From Brevundimonas viscosa (GTDB taxonomy: Bacteria > Pseudomonadota > Alphaproteobacteria > Caulobacterales > Caulobacteraceae), in NCBI RefSeq assembly GCF_900116065.1, contig NZ_FOZV01000001.1, positions 62,001 through 126,000 of the forward strand: a stretch of DNA of 64,000 nt, read 5' to 3'. The position numbers were made by a program, and so were the translations under genes. The stretch's first letter is position 1; each line of letters opens with the position of its first letter. The notes beneath the pieces are model-generated. The model did not search any database, was not told the DNA's origin, and saw only the letters and a list, made by a program, of their open reading frames with translations. This document shows, in pieces, positions 16,427 to 25,988 of the stretch.

Positions 16427-17612
16427 TCGGCCGCTCCCCCTCGTCGGGCATGCGGAAGATCACCCGGTCCACGCACCCCGCCGCGTGATCCGGACCCGGC
16501 TCGACCGAGCCGGAGCGGATCAGACGCGCCGCCGCCTCGCCGAAGGCGGAGGCGGGTTGGGCCTCGAGAACCTCCACACCGCCGACCGCGCCCCAGCTGG
16601 CCAGACTGAACCGCACGATGGCCCAGCCCTCGATGGCTCGCTTCGAAAAGGCTTCCGGGTAGGTGAGCCGGTCCAGCTTCAGACGCGCGCGCTGCTCCGC
16701 GGAACATCTGTTCAGCTCGCCGACCTCCGGGGGCGGGAAGGGCGCGGGAAGGTCGTCACCGGCGCGCGAGAAGCCCACGATGCAGCCGCGACGCGGCCCG
16801 GCGCCGAAGGTCGTTTCGGCCACGGCGCGGGCGACCTCGGCGTCCCACTCGTCGTCGCCCGAGGAGGCCAGGGGTTCGATCGCCCTGGTGGTCCCGGTTT
16901 CGTCGATGTCGAAGCGGACCGCTGCCCAGTCCCGCCCGCCCGGCGCCGTGCGGCCTCGCCGCCGGTTCGGGGCCGCGGCGGACTCCAGTCGCGGCGGCGT
17001 CTCGCACGCGTCGCCGGGCCGCGACAGGGCGCGGCGGATAGCGGGCGCGAGCCGGCGGTTATCGCCCGACACAAGGGCGTGGGCGACCTGCGCCGGGGCG
17101 GCGTCGCCCAGGCGCACCCGCCGCGAGTGGACGATGAACTCGCAGTCGGACAGGGCGCGTCGAGGAAATCGCCAGGACGCGAACGCGGCCTGCACATCCA
17201 TGTCGGGGCCGCCGGAGATGACCACGAGGCCATCGCTCCTGACGCTCCGGCTGATGGACAGCGGCCGGCCTTCGCCATCGATGGCGAAAGTCAGCACGTC
17301 GGGCGCGAGCGCTGCCGGAGCCGCCGCCGGGGGAGCGCCGGGCGGCCGCGGGGCCTCGCTGAAGATCCGCGGGGCCAGTATCTCCCGCCGCAGCGGTTCG
17401 ACAGGTCGCCCGCCGCAGAACGCCTCGGCGGAACGCTCGACGAGGAAACCCTCGCCGAGCTCCCCGGGCACCTGGCCGGTGATCGTCAGGAGGGGGGCTG
17501 TCCCGTCGCCGGGCGCGGCCGATTGCGCCGCCGCCTCCAAATCCCCGACGCCCGCGACCGCGAACAGGGCGAGACAACCCGCCAACCCGGCTCGTCGACT
17601 CATGCTTCGCAC
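16416..17612 (-). CDS. Exported TonB-C-domain-like protein (paralogue B)
   Basis: A 398-residue protein sharing its architecture and C-terminal block with the next gene: EGWAIVRFSLASWGAVGGVE here against EGWALVRFDIAPWGEVGNVR there. Both have an AFGEAA helix and a cysteine before the last strand. The signal sequence has AGCLALFAVAGVGDLEAAAQ. I choose the GTG at 17612 because GGAGG lies 5 bases before it; the ATG at 17603 is too far from that site. The tandem pair looks like a local gene duplication. Confidence 0.7.
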   Translation of the reverse strand: MRSMSRRAGLAGCLALFAVAGVGDLEAAAQSAAPGDGTAPLLTITGQVPGELGEGFLVERSAEAFCGGRPVEPLRREILAPRIFSEAPRPPGAPPAAAPAALAPDVLTFAIDGEGRPLSISRSVRSDGLVVISGGPDMDVQAAFASWRFPRRALSDCEFIVHSRRVRLGDAAPAQVAHALVSGDNRRLAPAIRRALSRPGDACETPPRLESAAAPNRRRGRTAPGGRDWAAVRFDIDETGTTRAIEPLASSGDDEWDAEVARAVAETTFGAGPRRGCIVGFSRAGDDLPAPFPPPEVGELNRCSAEQRARLKLDRLTYPEAFSKRAIEGWAIVRFSLASWGAVGGVEVLEAQPASAFGEAAARLIRSGSVEPGPDHAAGCVDRVIFRMPDEGERPNVD

Positions 17613-17704
17613 TGCAGCCTCCGTTCGGGGTCTACTCTGACCGAATCGCGCGAGCCGTGTCTATCCCGGCGCAGATGCAACCGCAGAGGTCCGATTCCGC
17701 CGGT

Positions 17705-18913
17705 TCAGCCGGCGGCCACCTGCTTGATCGGAACGGCCATATCCGCCAGTCGCGCCGGGTCCACCGGGGTTCCCCGGCCGATCATCTGCCGGCCGCCCAT
17801 GAACTCCGCCGCCGCGTTCACTGCCTCGACGCAGACGATCCGGTCGCCCTTCAGGTGGAAGACCGCGAAGGCGCCCGAGGGCGGGTCGCCGCGCATCACC
17901 TGCCGGTCCGCCCCTTCGGCCAGGCCGGCGATCTGCAGCTTGATGTCGTACTGGTCCGACCAGAACCACGGCACCTCGGGGGCCGGCGCCGGCCGGCCGG
18001 CGATCGCCGCCGCCGCCTGCTTGGCCTGCTCCAGCGCGTTGGGCACGCTCTCCAGCCGATGGCGCAGCCCCCCCATGGCCGGGATCGGCCGGAAGGTCAT
18101 GTCGCCGATGGCGTAGATCGCCGGATCCGAGGTCCGCGCGTTCTCGTCCACCACCACGCCGTTGTCGCAGGTCAGCCCGGCCGACCGCGCCAGCGAATCG
18201 CAGGCCAGCGCCCCGACCCCGACCAGCACCGCGTCCGCCTCGACCCGCCGCCCGTCCGCCAGCCGCACGCCCTCCGGCTCGAAGCCGGTGACCTCGGCCG
18301 AGGTCATGATCTCCACGCCCTCGCGCCGGTGCCTTTCGGTGAAGAAGGCCGACAGCGTCGGCGAGGCGACCCGCGCCAGAACGCGATCCATTCGCTCGAT
18401 GACCACCGCCCCGGCCCCGAGCGCCCGCGCCGAGGCCGCCGCCTCCAGCCCGACATAGCCGCCGCCGACCACCGCCAGCGTCTTGCCCGGACCCAGCGCC
18501 GCCTTCAGCTTCTGCGCATCCGCCAGGGTGCGCAGCTCCAGCAGGTCGCACCTGTCCGCGCCAGGCAGGGCCAGTTTCCGCGCCGTCGATCCCGTCGCCA
18601 GGATCAGCACGTCCCAGGCCTCGACCGTCCCGTCGGCGAACGTCGCCGTCTTGGCCCCCGGATCGATCGCCGTGGCCGTGACGCCGGTACGCAGCTCGAT
18701 GTCTTGCTCGGCGTAGAAGCTCTCCGGGCGCAGCAGCACGTCCTCCAGCTCCGCCTCTCCCTTCAGCCAGGCCTTGGACAGCGGGGGCCGCTGGTACGGC
18801 GGGGCCGGCTCCTCGCCCGCCAGCACCACCTCGCCGTCGAATCCGTACTGCCTGAGCAGGGCCGCCGCCGTACCGCCCGCGTGTCCCGCGCCTATGATCA
18901 GAACCTTCGTCAT
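17705..18913 (-). CDS. FAD-dependent ferredoxin/rubredoxin reductase family
   Basis: A 402-residue pyridine-nucleotide-disulfide family reductase of the putidaredoxin reductase group. The FAD Rossmann motif is VLIIGAGHAGGTAA at the N-terminus, the NAD(P)H motif is AVVGGGYVGLEAAASA, and ATG and GD motifs occur in LILATGS and YAIGDMTFRP. A C-terminal reductase dimerisation domain follows (WFWSDQYDIKLQIAG). It would transfer electrons from NADH to a small iron-sulfur or rubredoxin partner of an oxygenase; no partner is encoded nearby. The start at MTKVLIIG leaves a 122-base divergent promoter to the next gene. Confidence 0.85.
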   Translation of the reverse strand: MTKVLIIGAGHAGGTAAALLRQYGFDGEVVLAGEEPAPPYQRPPLSKAWLKGEAELEDVLLRPESFYAEQDIELRTGVTATAIDPGAKTATFADGTVEAWDVLILATGSTARKLALPGADRCDLLELRTLADAQKLKAALGPGKTLAVVGGGYVGLEAAASARALGAGAVVIERMDRVLARVASPTLSAFFTERHRREGVEIMTSAEVTGFEPEGVRLADGRRVEADAVLVGVGALACDSLARSAGLTCDNGVVVDENARTSDPAIYAIGDMTFRPIPAMGGLRHRLESVPNALEQAKQAAAAIAGRPAPAPEVPWFWSDQYDIKLQIAGLAEGADRQVMRGDPPSGAFAVFHLKGDRIVCVEAVNAAAEFMGGRQMIGRGTPVDPARLADMAVPIKQVAAG

Positions 18914-19006
18914 GTTCGGGAAGTAGGGCGAGCCGGGCCGTTCCGCCAAGTGTGGATGCGCGGGAGGCGAACGGCGTTGCTGACGCCCGGTCCGCGTGTC
19001 ATCCTC

Positions 19007-19024
19007 ATATCCGGGATATCCGGG
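19007..19024. repeat. Tandem 9-bp direct repeat in divergent promoter
   Basis: Two abutting copies of ATATCCGGG lie between the divergent reductase and secreted-protein genes, 12 bases before the ATG at 19036. It could be a regulator site or simple slippage. Confidence 0.35.
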
Positions 19025-19035
19025 AGTTCGGGGTC

Positions 19036-19923
19036 ATGAAAAAGCTTCTCATCGCCGCTCTGGCGGCCACGCTCGCGTCCGCAACGGGCGCTGCGGCGCA
19101 GGATGCGTCTGCGACCGCCACCTACGGCCAGACGCGACTGCGCTCGGGGTTCACGCCCGATCCGCATTCGGTCCGCATCACGGCCGGGGGCTCCATCGAC
19201 GCTTCGCGCATCGGCTCGCCCTGCACCGGATCCATCGCCAACGCGCCGGACTACGAGGTCACCTATACGGCCGGCTCCCTGCCCCTCTACATCTACGCCC
19301 AGGCCGACAGCGACACGACCCTGGTGGTCAACGGCCCGGACGGCCAGTGGTACTGCGACGACGATTCCAACGGCGGGCTCAATCCGCAGGTCACCTTCAA
19401 CTCGCCGCGGTCGGGAACCTACGACATCTGGGTCGGGACGTTCGGCGGCGGCACCGCCTCGGCGACCCTGCACATCTCCGAATTGTCCGATGACGACTCG
19501 GGCCCGGATCCGGACGACTCCTCCGCCATGCCCGACGCCAGCCTGCGCGCCACCTATGGCGAGGTCAGCCTTCGCAACGGCTTCACCCCGGACCCGCATC
19601 GCGTCAGCCTGACCGCCGGCGGGTCGGTTCCGGCCTCGAACGTCTCCTCGTCCTGTTCGGGATCGATCGCCGTCGCGCCCGACTACCAGGTCACCTACAC
19701 CGCCGGCTCGCTGCCGCTGGTGTTCCGCTCGCAGTCCTCGACCGACACCACCCTGGTCATCAACGGCCCTGACGGCCAGTGGTCCTGCGACGACGACGGC
19801 TGGCAGTCGAACAACGCCGAGATCCGCTTCGACAAGCCCATGTCCGGCGTCTACGACGTCTGGGTCGGCGTCTACGGCGGCGGCACCGCCCGGGCGGACC
19901 TTCTCGTCACCGAGGTCCCCTGA
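19036..19923 (+). CDS. Secreted protein with two PPC-like repeats
   Basis: A 295-residue exported protein: signal peptide MKKLLIAALAATLASATGAAA, then two copies of an about 115-residue beta module joined by an acidic linker (DDDSGPDPDDSS). Each copy holds TYGxxxLRxGFTPDPHxV, a Cys pair, TTLVxNGPDGQW-C-DDD and G-YD-WVG-YGGGTA. The layout recalls pre-peptidase C-terminal (PPC) domains of secreted proteins, with DPDG-type acidic loops that may bind calcium. No catalytic domain is present. Function unknown; surface or periplasmic binding is plausible. Confidence 0.7.
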   Translation: MKKLLIAALAATLASATGAAAQDASATATYGQTRLRSGFTPDPHSVRITAGGSIDASRIGSPCTGSIANAPDYEVTYTAGSLPLYIYAQADSDTTLVVNGPDGQWYCDDDSNGGLNPQVTFNSPRSGTYDIWVGTFGGGTASATLHISELSDDDSGPDPDDSSAMPDASLRATYGEVSLRNGFTPDPHRVSLTAGGSVPASNVSSSCSGSIAVAPDYQVTYTAGSLPLVFRSQSSTDTTLVINGPDGQWSCDDDGWQSNNAEIRFDKPMSGVYDVWVGVYGGGTARADLLVTEVP

Positions 19924-20096
19924 CCCCGGCGTCTCCACGGAACCGGCCGGAGCGCCGTGAATTCTCCTGAGGACGGCCGGCCCCGGCGGCGCGGCCGTCA
20001 CATGGTGTTTCAGGCGGAGCCGTATCGGTTGGCTCCGCCCCCGGAAGCGGCCAAAGACCCTTCATTGCGACGGGTTTCAGGAGTGAAGGAGCGCGG

Positions 20097-21557
20097 ATGG
20101 CGGCCCTTGTGCTGTTCGGCGGCGGCGGCGACCTCGCCATGCGAATGCTGCTGCCCTCGCTCTATTTCCTCGAGCACGACGGCCTGCTGCCCGACGACCT
20201 GAAGATCATCGGCGCCGCCCGGTCCGACGAAAGCCGCGACGAATACCTCGCCAAGGTCCGCGCCGCCGTCGAGGGCAAGGCTGAGGCCGACGACGCCTGG
20301 TCCGACGCGGCCTGGGGCCGCCTCGCTGGCCGCCTCGACTACCTCGCCGTCGACGCCACCGATCCGGAAAGCCTGAAGCCGCTGAAGGACCGCGTCGGGG
20401 ACGGACCGACGACCTCCTTCCTCGCCGTCTCTCCCTCGCTCTACGGCCGCATCGTCACCGCCCTGAAGGCGGCGGGGCTGGCGGGCGAGCACGACCGTGT
20501 GGTGCTGGAGAAGCCGGTCGGCCGCGACCTCGAGACCTTCCGCGAGATCGACGACGCCGTGGCCCACGCCTTCAGCGAGAACCAGGTCTTCCGCATCGAC
20601 CACTACCTCGGCAAGGAGACGGTCCAGAACCTGATCGCCCTGCGCTTCGGCAACACCGTGTTCGAGCCGTTGTGGAACAACCTGTCCATCGACCACGTCC
20701 AGATCACGGTGGGCGAGACTGTCGGCGTCGGCGACCGCTGGCCGTACTACGACGAGTACGGCGCGCTCCGCGACATGCTGCAGAACCACATGCTGCAGCT
20801 GCTCTGCCTGGTGGCCATGGAGCCGCCGGCCGACCTCGATCCGGACTCGGTGCGCAACGAGAAGGTCAAGGTGCTCCGTTCGCTGCGGCCGATCACGCCG
20901 GACGAGGCCGAGCGCGTCACCGTGCGCGGCCAGTACGTCGGCGGCGTCGTCGAGGGCGAGCCGGTCAGCGGCTACGATGAGGAGCGCGGCCAGGACTCCG
21001 ACACCGAGACCTTCGTCGCCATCCGCGCCGACATCGACAACTGGCGCTGGGCCGGCGTGCCCTTCTTCATGCGCACCGGCAAGCGCCTGCCGGAGAAACG
21101 CACCGAGATCGTCATCCAGTTCAAGCCGGTGCCGCACTCGATCTTCGACCACGGCGACCGCGGGGCCTTGGCGGCAAACCGCATGGTCATCGAACTGCAG
21201 CCGGAGGAGGACATCTCCCTGTCGGTGATGAACAAGCGTCCGGGCCTCGAGCAGCGCATGCAGCTGCAGCCGATCCGCATGTCCCTGTCCTGGGGTCAGA
21301 ATGACCGCGACGCCCGGCCGCCGCGCCGGCGCATCGCCTACGAGCGCCTGCTGCTCGACGCGCTGGCTGGCGATTCCACTCTCTTCGTCCGTCGCGACGA
21401 GGCCGAGCAGGCGTGGAAGTGGGTCGACGAGGTCTCCGACGCGTGGTCGGAAGGCAAGGTCAGGCCGCAGACCTACGCCGCCGGAACCTGGGGGCCCGAG
21501 GCCGCCACCGCCCTGCTGGCCTCCACCGGTCGCGAATGGAACACCGGTCATGGCTGA
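20097..21557 (+). CDS. zwf: Glucose-6-phosphate 1-dehydrogenase
   Basis: A 486-residue G6PDH, first enzyme of the Entner-Doudoroff route. The NADP-binding GGGGDLAMRMLLPSL lies at the N-terminus, the substrate-site signature RIDHYLGKE is in the middle, and EKPVGRDL and the DNWRWAGVPFFMRTGKRL block are present. AAGGAG sits 5 bases before the ATG. It leads a four-gene operon: pgl overlaps its 3' end by 8 bases, then edd and glk follow. The same gene order is known in Caulobacter. Confidence 0.97.
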   Translation: MAALVLFGGGGDLAMRMLLPSLYFLEHDGLLPDDLKIIGAARSDESRDEYLAKVRAAVEGKAEADDAWSDAAWGRLAGRLDYLAVDATDPESLKPLKDRVGDGPTTSFLAVSPSLYGRIVTALKAAGLAGEHDRVVLEKPVGRDLETFREIDDAVAHAFSENQVFRIDHYLGKETVQNLIALRFGNTVFEPLWNNLSIDHVQITVGETVGVGDRWPYYDEYGALRDMLQNHMLQLLCLVAMEPPADLDPDSVRNEKVKVLRSLRPITPDEAERVTVRGQYVGGVVEGEPVSGYDEERGQDSDTETFVAIRADIDNWRWAGVPFFMRTGKRLPEKRTEIVIQFKPVPHSIFDHGDRGALAANRMVIELQPEEDISLSVMNKRPGLEQRMQLQPIRMSLSWGQNDRDARPPRRRIAYERLLLDALAGDSTLFVRRDEAEQAWKWVDEVSDAWSEGKVRPQTYAAGTWGPEAATALLASTGREWNTGHG

Positions 21558-22263
21558 GGTCCGCGCCTTCTCCGACGCCGCCGTCTGGGCGGAAGCCTGC
21601 GCTGACCGACTGGCGGACGCCCTGTCCGCCGCCATCGCCGCCGACGGCGCCGCCTTCCTCGCCGGGGCCGGCGGGTCAACGCCCGGGCCGGTCTATCAGC
21701 GTCTGGCCGCCGCCCCGCTCGACTGGTCCCGCGTCACCGCCACCCTGGTCGACGAACGCTACGTCCCCGAGGCGTCGGACAAGTCCAACGCCCGGCTGCT
21801 GAAGCAGAGCCTGCTGACCGGCCCGGCCGCCAGCGCCCGCTTCGTGCCGCTCTACAGCGAGCAGATCACCGTCGACCGCGCCGGCCTGCTGGCGGCCCAC
21901 GCCCTGCGCGCGGTCGGGCGGCCTCTGGACGCCGTCCTTCTCGGCATGGGCGAGGATGGCCATATCTGCTCCATGTTCCCCGACAATCCCGCGCTGAAGC
22001 AGCTGCTCGCGCCGAACAATCCGCCCCTCGTCCTCGCGGTCCACAAGAGCCGCTCCACCTCGGCCCCGCAGGAGGACCGGCTGTCGATGAACCTGCCGTG
22101 GCTGGCCCAGGCCCGCCGTGTCGTCCTCGCCCTCACGGGGGCGAAGAAGCGCGAGGTGTTCGAGCGCGAGGTCGGCGGCGACCCGTCGGTCTCGCCGATC
22201 GCCGCCCTCGTCGCCGCCCGCGCCGGCGACATCGAGGTGCTGTGGACGGAGGCCGCCCGATGA
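21550..22263 (+). CDS. pgl: 6-phosphogluconolactonase
   Basis: A 237-residue lactonase of the NagB/DevB fold. Family blocks are [33 protein letters not shown] and a late [17 protein letters not shown] / [13 protein letters not shown]. It hydrolyses 6-phosphogluconolactone from Zwf. Its start overlaps zwf by 8 bases and its stop overlaps the edd start as ATGA, so the three are translationally coupled. Confidence 0.95.
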   Translation: MAEVRAFSDAAVWAEACADRLADALSAAIAADGAAFLAGAGGSTPGPVYQRLAAAPLDWSRVTATLVDERYVPEASDKSNARLLKQSLLTGPAASARFVPLYSEQITVDRAGLLAAHALRAVGRPLDAVLLGMGEDGHICSMFPDNPALKQLLAPNNPPLVLAVHKSRSTSAPQEDRLSMNLPWLAQARRVVLALTGAKKREVFEREVGGDPSVSPIAALVAARAGDIEVLWTEAAR

Positions 22264-24152
22264 AGCCGCTCAACCCGGTCGTCGCCGAGGTCACCGCCCG
22301 CATCGTCGAGCGCAGCCGCGCGACCCGCGCCGACTACCTGCGCCGCATGGACGCCGCCGGCTCCGACAAGCCGGGTCGCGCCAAGCTCAGCTGCGCCAAC
22401 TGGGCCCACGCCTTCGCCGGCCAGCCGGTGGTCGACAAGCTGACCGTCATGTCCGGGACCCAGCCGAACGTCGGCATCGTCACCGCCTACAACGACATGC
22501 TGTCGGCCCACGTGCCGTTCGAGCGCTTCCCGCCGATCATCCGCGAGGCGGCGCGCGAGATGGGCGCCACGGCCCAGGTCGCCGGGGCCACCCCGGCCAT
22601 GTGCGACGGCGTCACCCAGGGCCGCCCGGGCATGGAGCTGTCGCTGTTCAGCCGCGACGTCATCGCCATGTCCACGGGCGTCGCCCTGAGCCACGACGCC
22701 TTCGACGCCGCCATCTGCCTCGGCGTCTGCGACAAGATCGTGCCCGGCCTGTTCATGGGCTCGCTGGCCTTCGGCCACCTGCCGGTGGTCTTCGCCCCGG
22801 CCGGGCCCATGCCCTCCGGCATCCCCAACGCCGAGAAGGCCCGCGTCCGCGCCCTCTACGCCCAGGGCAAGGTCGACCGCCACACCCTGCTGCAGAGCGA
22901 GGTCGGCTCCTACCACTCGCCGGGCACCTGCACCTTCTACGGCACCGCCAACTCCAACCAGATGATGATGGAGCTGGCCGGGCTGCACCTGCCCTCGACC
23001 GCCTTCGTTCACCCGGAGACCGGCCTGCGCGACGCCCTCACCGCCGCCGCCGCGAAACAGGCGGTGCGCCTTGCCCGCGAGGGCCGCGGCCGCATGGCCG
23101 ACGTCATCGACGAGCGCTCGATCGTCAACATGATCGTCGCCCTGCTGGCCACCGGCGGCTCGACCAACCACGCCATCCACCTGGTGGCCATGGCCCGCGC
23201 CGCCGGGGTGCTGATCGACTGGACCGACATGGACCAGCTGTCCTCGGTCACCCCCCTGCTGGCCCGCGTCTATCCCAACGGCTCGGCCGACGTGAACGCC
23301 TTCCAGGCCGCCGGCGGCGTCGCTTTCGTGGCCCGCGAACTGGCCGAAAACGGCCACATCCACGCCGACGTCGAGACCATCATGGGTTCCGGCATCCACC
23401 ACTACTTCCAGGAACCCTCGCTGATCGACGGCGAGCTGGTCTGGCGCGACGGCGTTTCGGAAAGCCTCGACACCGACATCCTCCGCCCCGCCTCCGATCC
23501 GTTCCAGAAGGACGGCGGGCTGCGCCTCGTGCAGGGCGACCTTGGCCGGGCGGTGATCAAGGTCTCGGCCGTCAAGCCGGAGCACCGCATCATCGAGGCC
23601 CCCGCCGCCGTGTTCGAGACCCAGGAGGAGGCCCTGCAGGCCTTCAAGGACGGTCGGCTGGACCGCGACGTGGTCGTGGTGCTGCGCTTCCAGGGCCCGA
23701 AGGCCAACGGCATGCCCGAGCTGCACAGCCTGTCGCCGGCGCTGGGCGTGCTGCAGGACAAGGGCTTCAAGGTCGCCTTCGTCACCGACGGCCGCATGTC
23801 CGGCGCCTCGGGCAAGACCCCGGCCGCCATCCATGTCAGCCCCGAGGCCCTGGCCGGCGGGCCTCTGGCCCATGTGCGCGACGGCGACCTGATCCGTCTG
23901 GACGCCGAGGCGGGCGTGCTGACCACGGTCGGCGTCGGCGACCTGCGCGCCCGCCCCGCGGCGCGGCGCACCGAGGCTCACGCCAGCGGCTCGGCGTGGG
24001 GCTTCGGCCGCGAGCTGTTCGGCTCGTTCCGCCAGGTGGTGAGCACGGCCGAGGAAGGCGCCTCGGTGTGCTTCGCCGGACCGCCGGCCCCGAACGGCCA
24101 TGCCGACGGCCCGCCGGATCCGAACATCGTCGACCGCGCGGTGGACGCCTGA
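22260..24152 (+). CDS. edd: 6-phosphogluconate dehydratase
   Basis: A 630-residue IlvD/Edd dehydratase making KDPG from 6-phosphogluconate. The iron-sulfur cluster cysteines are in [24 protein letters not shown] and [15 protein letters not shown]. The C-terminal half contains [18 protein letters not shown]. Length and order match the family. It overlaps pgl by 4 bases; glk begins 16 bases after it. Confidence 0.96.
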   Translation: MKPLNPVVAEVTARIVERSRATRADYLRRMDAAGSDKPGRAKLSCANWAHAFAGQPVVDKLTVMSGTQPNVGIVTAYNDMLSAHVPFERFPPIIREAAREMGATAQVAGATPAMCDGVTQGRPGMELSLFSRDVIAMSTGVALSHDAFDAAICLGVCDKIVPGLFMGSLAFGHLPVVFAPAGPMPSGIPNAEKARVRALYAQGKVDRHTLLQSEVGSYHSPGTCTFYGTANSNQMMMELAGLHLPSTAFVHPETGLRDALTAAAAKQAVRLAREGRGRMADVIDERSIVNMIVALLATGGSTNHAIHLVAMARAAGVLIDWTDMDQLSSVTPLLARVYPNGSADVNAFQAAGGVAFVARELAENGHIHADVETIMGSGIHHYFQEPSLIDGELVWRDGVSESLDTDILRPASDPFQKDGGLRLVQGDLGRAVIKVSAVKPEHRIIEAPAAVFETQEEALQAFKDGRLDRDVVVVLRFQGPKANGMPELHSLSPALGVLQDKGFKVAFVTDGRMSGASGKTPAAIHVSPEALAGGPLAHVRDGDLIRLDAEAGVLTTVGVGDLRARPAARRTEAHASGSAWGFGRELFGSFRQVVSTAEEGASVCFAGPPAPNGHADGPPDPNIVDRAVDA

Positions 24153-24168
24153 TGCAGAGGGGAATGGA

Positions 24169-25146
24169 GTGACCGTGGCCTGGGACAAGACCCTTCTGGT
24201 CGGCGACGTGGGCGGCACCAACGCCCGCTTCGCCATCGCCCACATGATCAACGGCAAGCCGGTGCTCGAGCACCACGAGAGCTTCAAGGGCGCCGACCAT
24301 CCCACCTTCCTTGGGGCCGTGCAGGCCTTCATCGACGGCTGCGAGGTCAAGCCGAGCGCGGGCGTGATCGCCGTCGCCGGGCCGGTCACCGATGGCGAGA
24401 TCGACCTGACCAACTCCCACTGGCGGCTGTCCGAGGCCCAGCTCGAGACCCTTGGCCTGCGCCCCGCCCGGCTGATCAACGACTTCGAGGCTCTCGCTTG
24501 GGGCGCGCCCGTCGTCCCGAAGGACGAGCTGGCGTCGCTCGGCGGCCCCGACGAGGGCGACCCTGAGAGCGCCATCGCCGTGCTCGGACCGGGCACCGGC
24601 TTCGGCGTCTCCGCCCTGATCCGCGACGGCCGCGGCGGCGAGATGGCCATGCCGTCCGAGGGCGGCCACGCCTGCTTCGCGCCCGGCGACCCGATCGAGG
24701 ACGAGATCCTGCGCATCCTGCGCCGCCGCTACGACCGCGTCTCCATCGAGCGGCTGATCTGCGGCCCCGGCCTGCTCAACATGCACCGGGCCCTGGCCGA
24801 AATCGACGGCCGCGAGACCCACATCGACGATCCAGCCGAGATCACCGCCCAGGCGCTCGAGGATCCGCGGAGCCCCTGCGGCGCCACCCTCGCCCGCTTC
24901 TGCGCCATCCTCGGCGCCGTGGCCGGCGACATCGCCCTGACCACCGGCGCCCGCGGCGGGGTCTACATCGCCGGCGGCATCGCCCCGCGCATCCGGCCCT
25001 TGCTGCAGGCCAGCCCGTTCCGCGAGCGGTTCGAGCGCAAGGGGCGGTTCACCGATTACATGAAGGCCATCCCGACCCGGGTTATCCTGCACAAACACGC
25101 CGCGCTCCTCGGGGCGGCGAGGGTGGCCTTCGCCGACGCCGGCTGA
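24169..25146 (+). CDS. glk: Glucokinase
   Basis: A 325-residue bacterial glucokinase phosphorylating glucose to feed Zwf. It has the phosphate loop [13 protein letters not shown] near the start, [10 protein letters not shown], and the ATP/sugar region [13 protein letters not shown] followed by [10 protein letters not shown] choose the GTG at 24169, which has GAGGGG 6-7 bases upstream; a second GTG two codons later is possible. An ATG inside edd in the same frame (24100) would add 23 unrelated residues. It is the last gene of the operon. Confidence 0.94.
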   Translation: MTVAWDKTLLVGDVGGTNARFAIAHMINGKPVLEHHESFKGADHPTFLGAVQAFIDGCEVKPSAGVIAVAGPVTDGEIDLTNSHWRLSEAQLETLGLRPARLINDFEALAWGAPVVPKDELASLGGPDEGDPESAIAVLGPGTGFGVSALIRDGRGGEMAMPSEGGHACFAPGDPIEDEILRILRRRYDRVSIERLICGPGLLNMHRALAEIDGRETHIDDPAEITAQALEDPRSPCGATLARFCAILGAVAGDIALTTGARGGVYIAGGIAPRIRPLLQASPFRERFERKGRFTDYMKAIPTRVILHKHAALLGAARVAFADAG

Positions 25147-25185
25147 GGCCGACGTCGGCTGCCTCACATTTTTATCACGGCCCCG

Positions 25186-25210
25186 TGAACCTTCCGGGAA
25201 GCGTGGCGTT
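25186..25210 (+). promoter_or_regulatory. EcfG-like promoter candidate (weak)
   Basis: TGAAC (25186-25190), 16 bases, then CGTT (25207-25210): the -10 is perfect and the -35 has one change from GGAAC. It ends 35 bases before the small lipoprotein start, in the 99-base gap after glk. Confidence 0.28.
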
Positions 25211-25245
25211 TCAGCAGTCCCAATCCATCGGAGGGACTGTTCCCA

Positions 25246-25506
25246 ATGCGCAAGTTCACCATCGCCGCCGCCGCCATGTTCGCCGTCGCCGGCCTCGCCG
25301 CCTGCAACAGCCCGGCGGACGAGAAGGCCGAGCAGCAGGCCGACGCCCTCGAGGCCGAAGCCGCCGCCACCCCGAACGAGGCCGAAGAGACCATGCTGAA
25401 CGAGAAGGCCGACCAGATCGAGCAGCAGGCCGGCAACGCCGATGGCGGCATGACCACCGAAAACACGCCGTCGACCTCGCCCAGCGAGGCGAACCCGGGC
25501 CAGTAA
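25246..25506 (+). CDS. Small acidic lipoprotein
   Basis: An 86-residue lipoprotein: signal peptide ending in the lipobox LAAC, then a short Glu/Ala-rich, heptad-like helix (residues about 25-63) and a Ser/Thr/Pro tail. No named family is recognised; such proteins are common in Caulobacterales. A possible stress-type promoter precedes it and a strong terminator follows 19 bases after the stop, so it is a separate transcription unit from glk. Confidence 0.78.
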   Translation: MRKFTIAAAAMFAVAGLAACNSPADEKAEQQADALEAEAAATPNEAEETMLNEKADQIEQQAGNADGGMTTENTPSTSPSEANPGQ

Positions 25507-25524
25507 GGACCGGTTTCCGGATCA

Positions 25525-25555
25525 GGCCCCCGTCGCTCGCGGCGGGGGCCTTTTT
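25525..25555 (+). terminator. Intrinsic terminator
   Basis: GGCCCCCG (25525-25532) pairs with CGGGGGCC (25543-25550) and is followed by TTTTT. This is the clearest Rho-independent terminator of the window, ending the lipoprotein transcript. Confidence 0.9.
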
Positions 25556-25571
25556 CGTGCCCGAAGGTCGC

Positions 25572-25988
25572 TCAGTCGACGCAGATGGCCGGCTCCGCCC
25601 GGCCGTTCTCGACCGTGGCGTAACAGCCGAACCGCCCGCTGTCCGCCTGGCAGCGCCCCACGGCCGCTGCCCCAGCGGCGGGGAACGGCGCGGCTTCCAC
25701 CCGGCAGTTGCCCAGACAGTCGTCGCCGTCGGTACAACGCTTGCCGGCGTCGGCGTAGCTGACCACGCACTGCAGCGTCTGCATACGCCCCTGCGGCGTC
25801 ATCCGCCCGCCGCGCGCCTCGCAGTCCGAGGCCTCGGTCCGCTCCGGGACCCGCACCGCCGGCGGCACGTCGGTGGTGTCGATGTCGCGGACCACGGGCG
25901 GCTCCTGGTCGCCCTCGGCGAGCGTCGTCGGCATCGGCTGACAGGCGACGGCCAGCAGGCTTGTGGCGATGATCAACAGGCGCCTCAT
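25572..25988 (-). CDS. Cysteine-rich lipoprotein coupled to hmgA
   Basis: A 138-residue protein with lipobox LAVAC. Its mature part has eight further cysteines in a spaced pattern ([50 protein letters not shown]), suggesting a small disulfide-linked fold. No named family recognised. The ATG overlaps the hmgA stop by 4 bases, so it is translated with the homogentisate dioxygenase, although no link to tyrosine breakdown is obvious. Confidence 0.72.
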   Translation of the reverse strand: MRRLLIIATSLLAVACQPMPTTLAEGDQEPPVVRDIDTTDVPPAVRVPERTEASDCEARGGRMTPQGRMQTLQCVVSYADAGKRCTDGDDCLGNCRVEAAPFPAAGAAAVGRCQADSGRFGCYATVENGRAEPAICVD

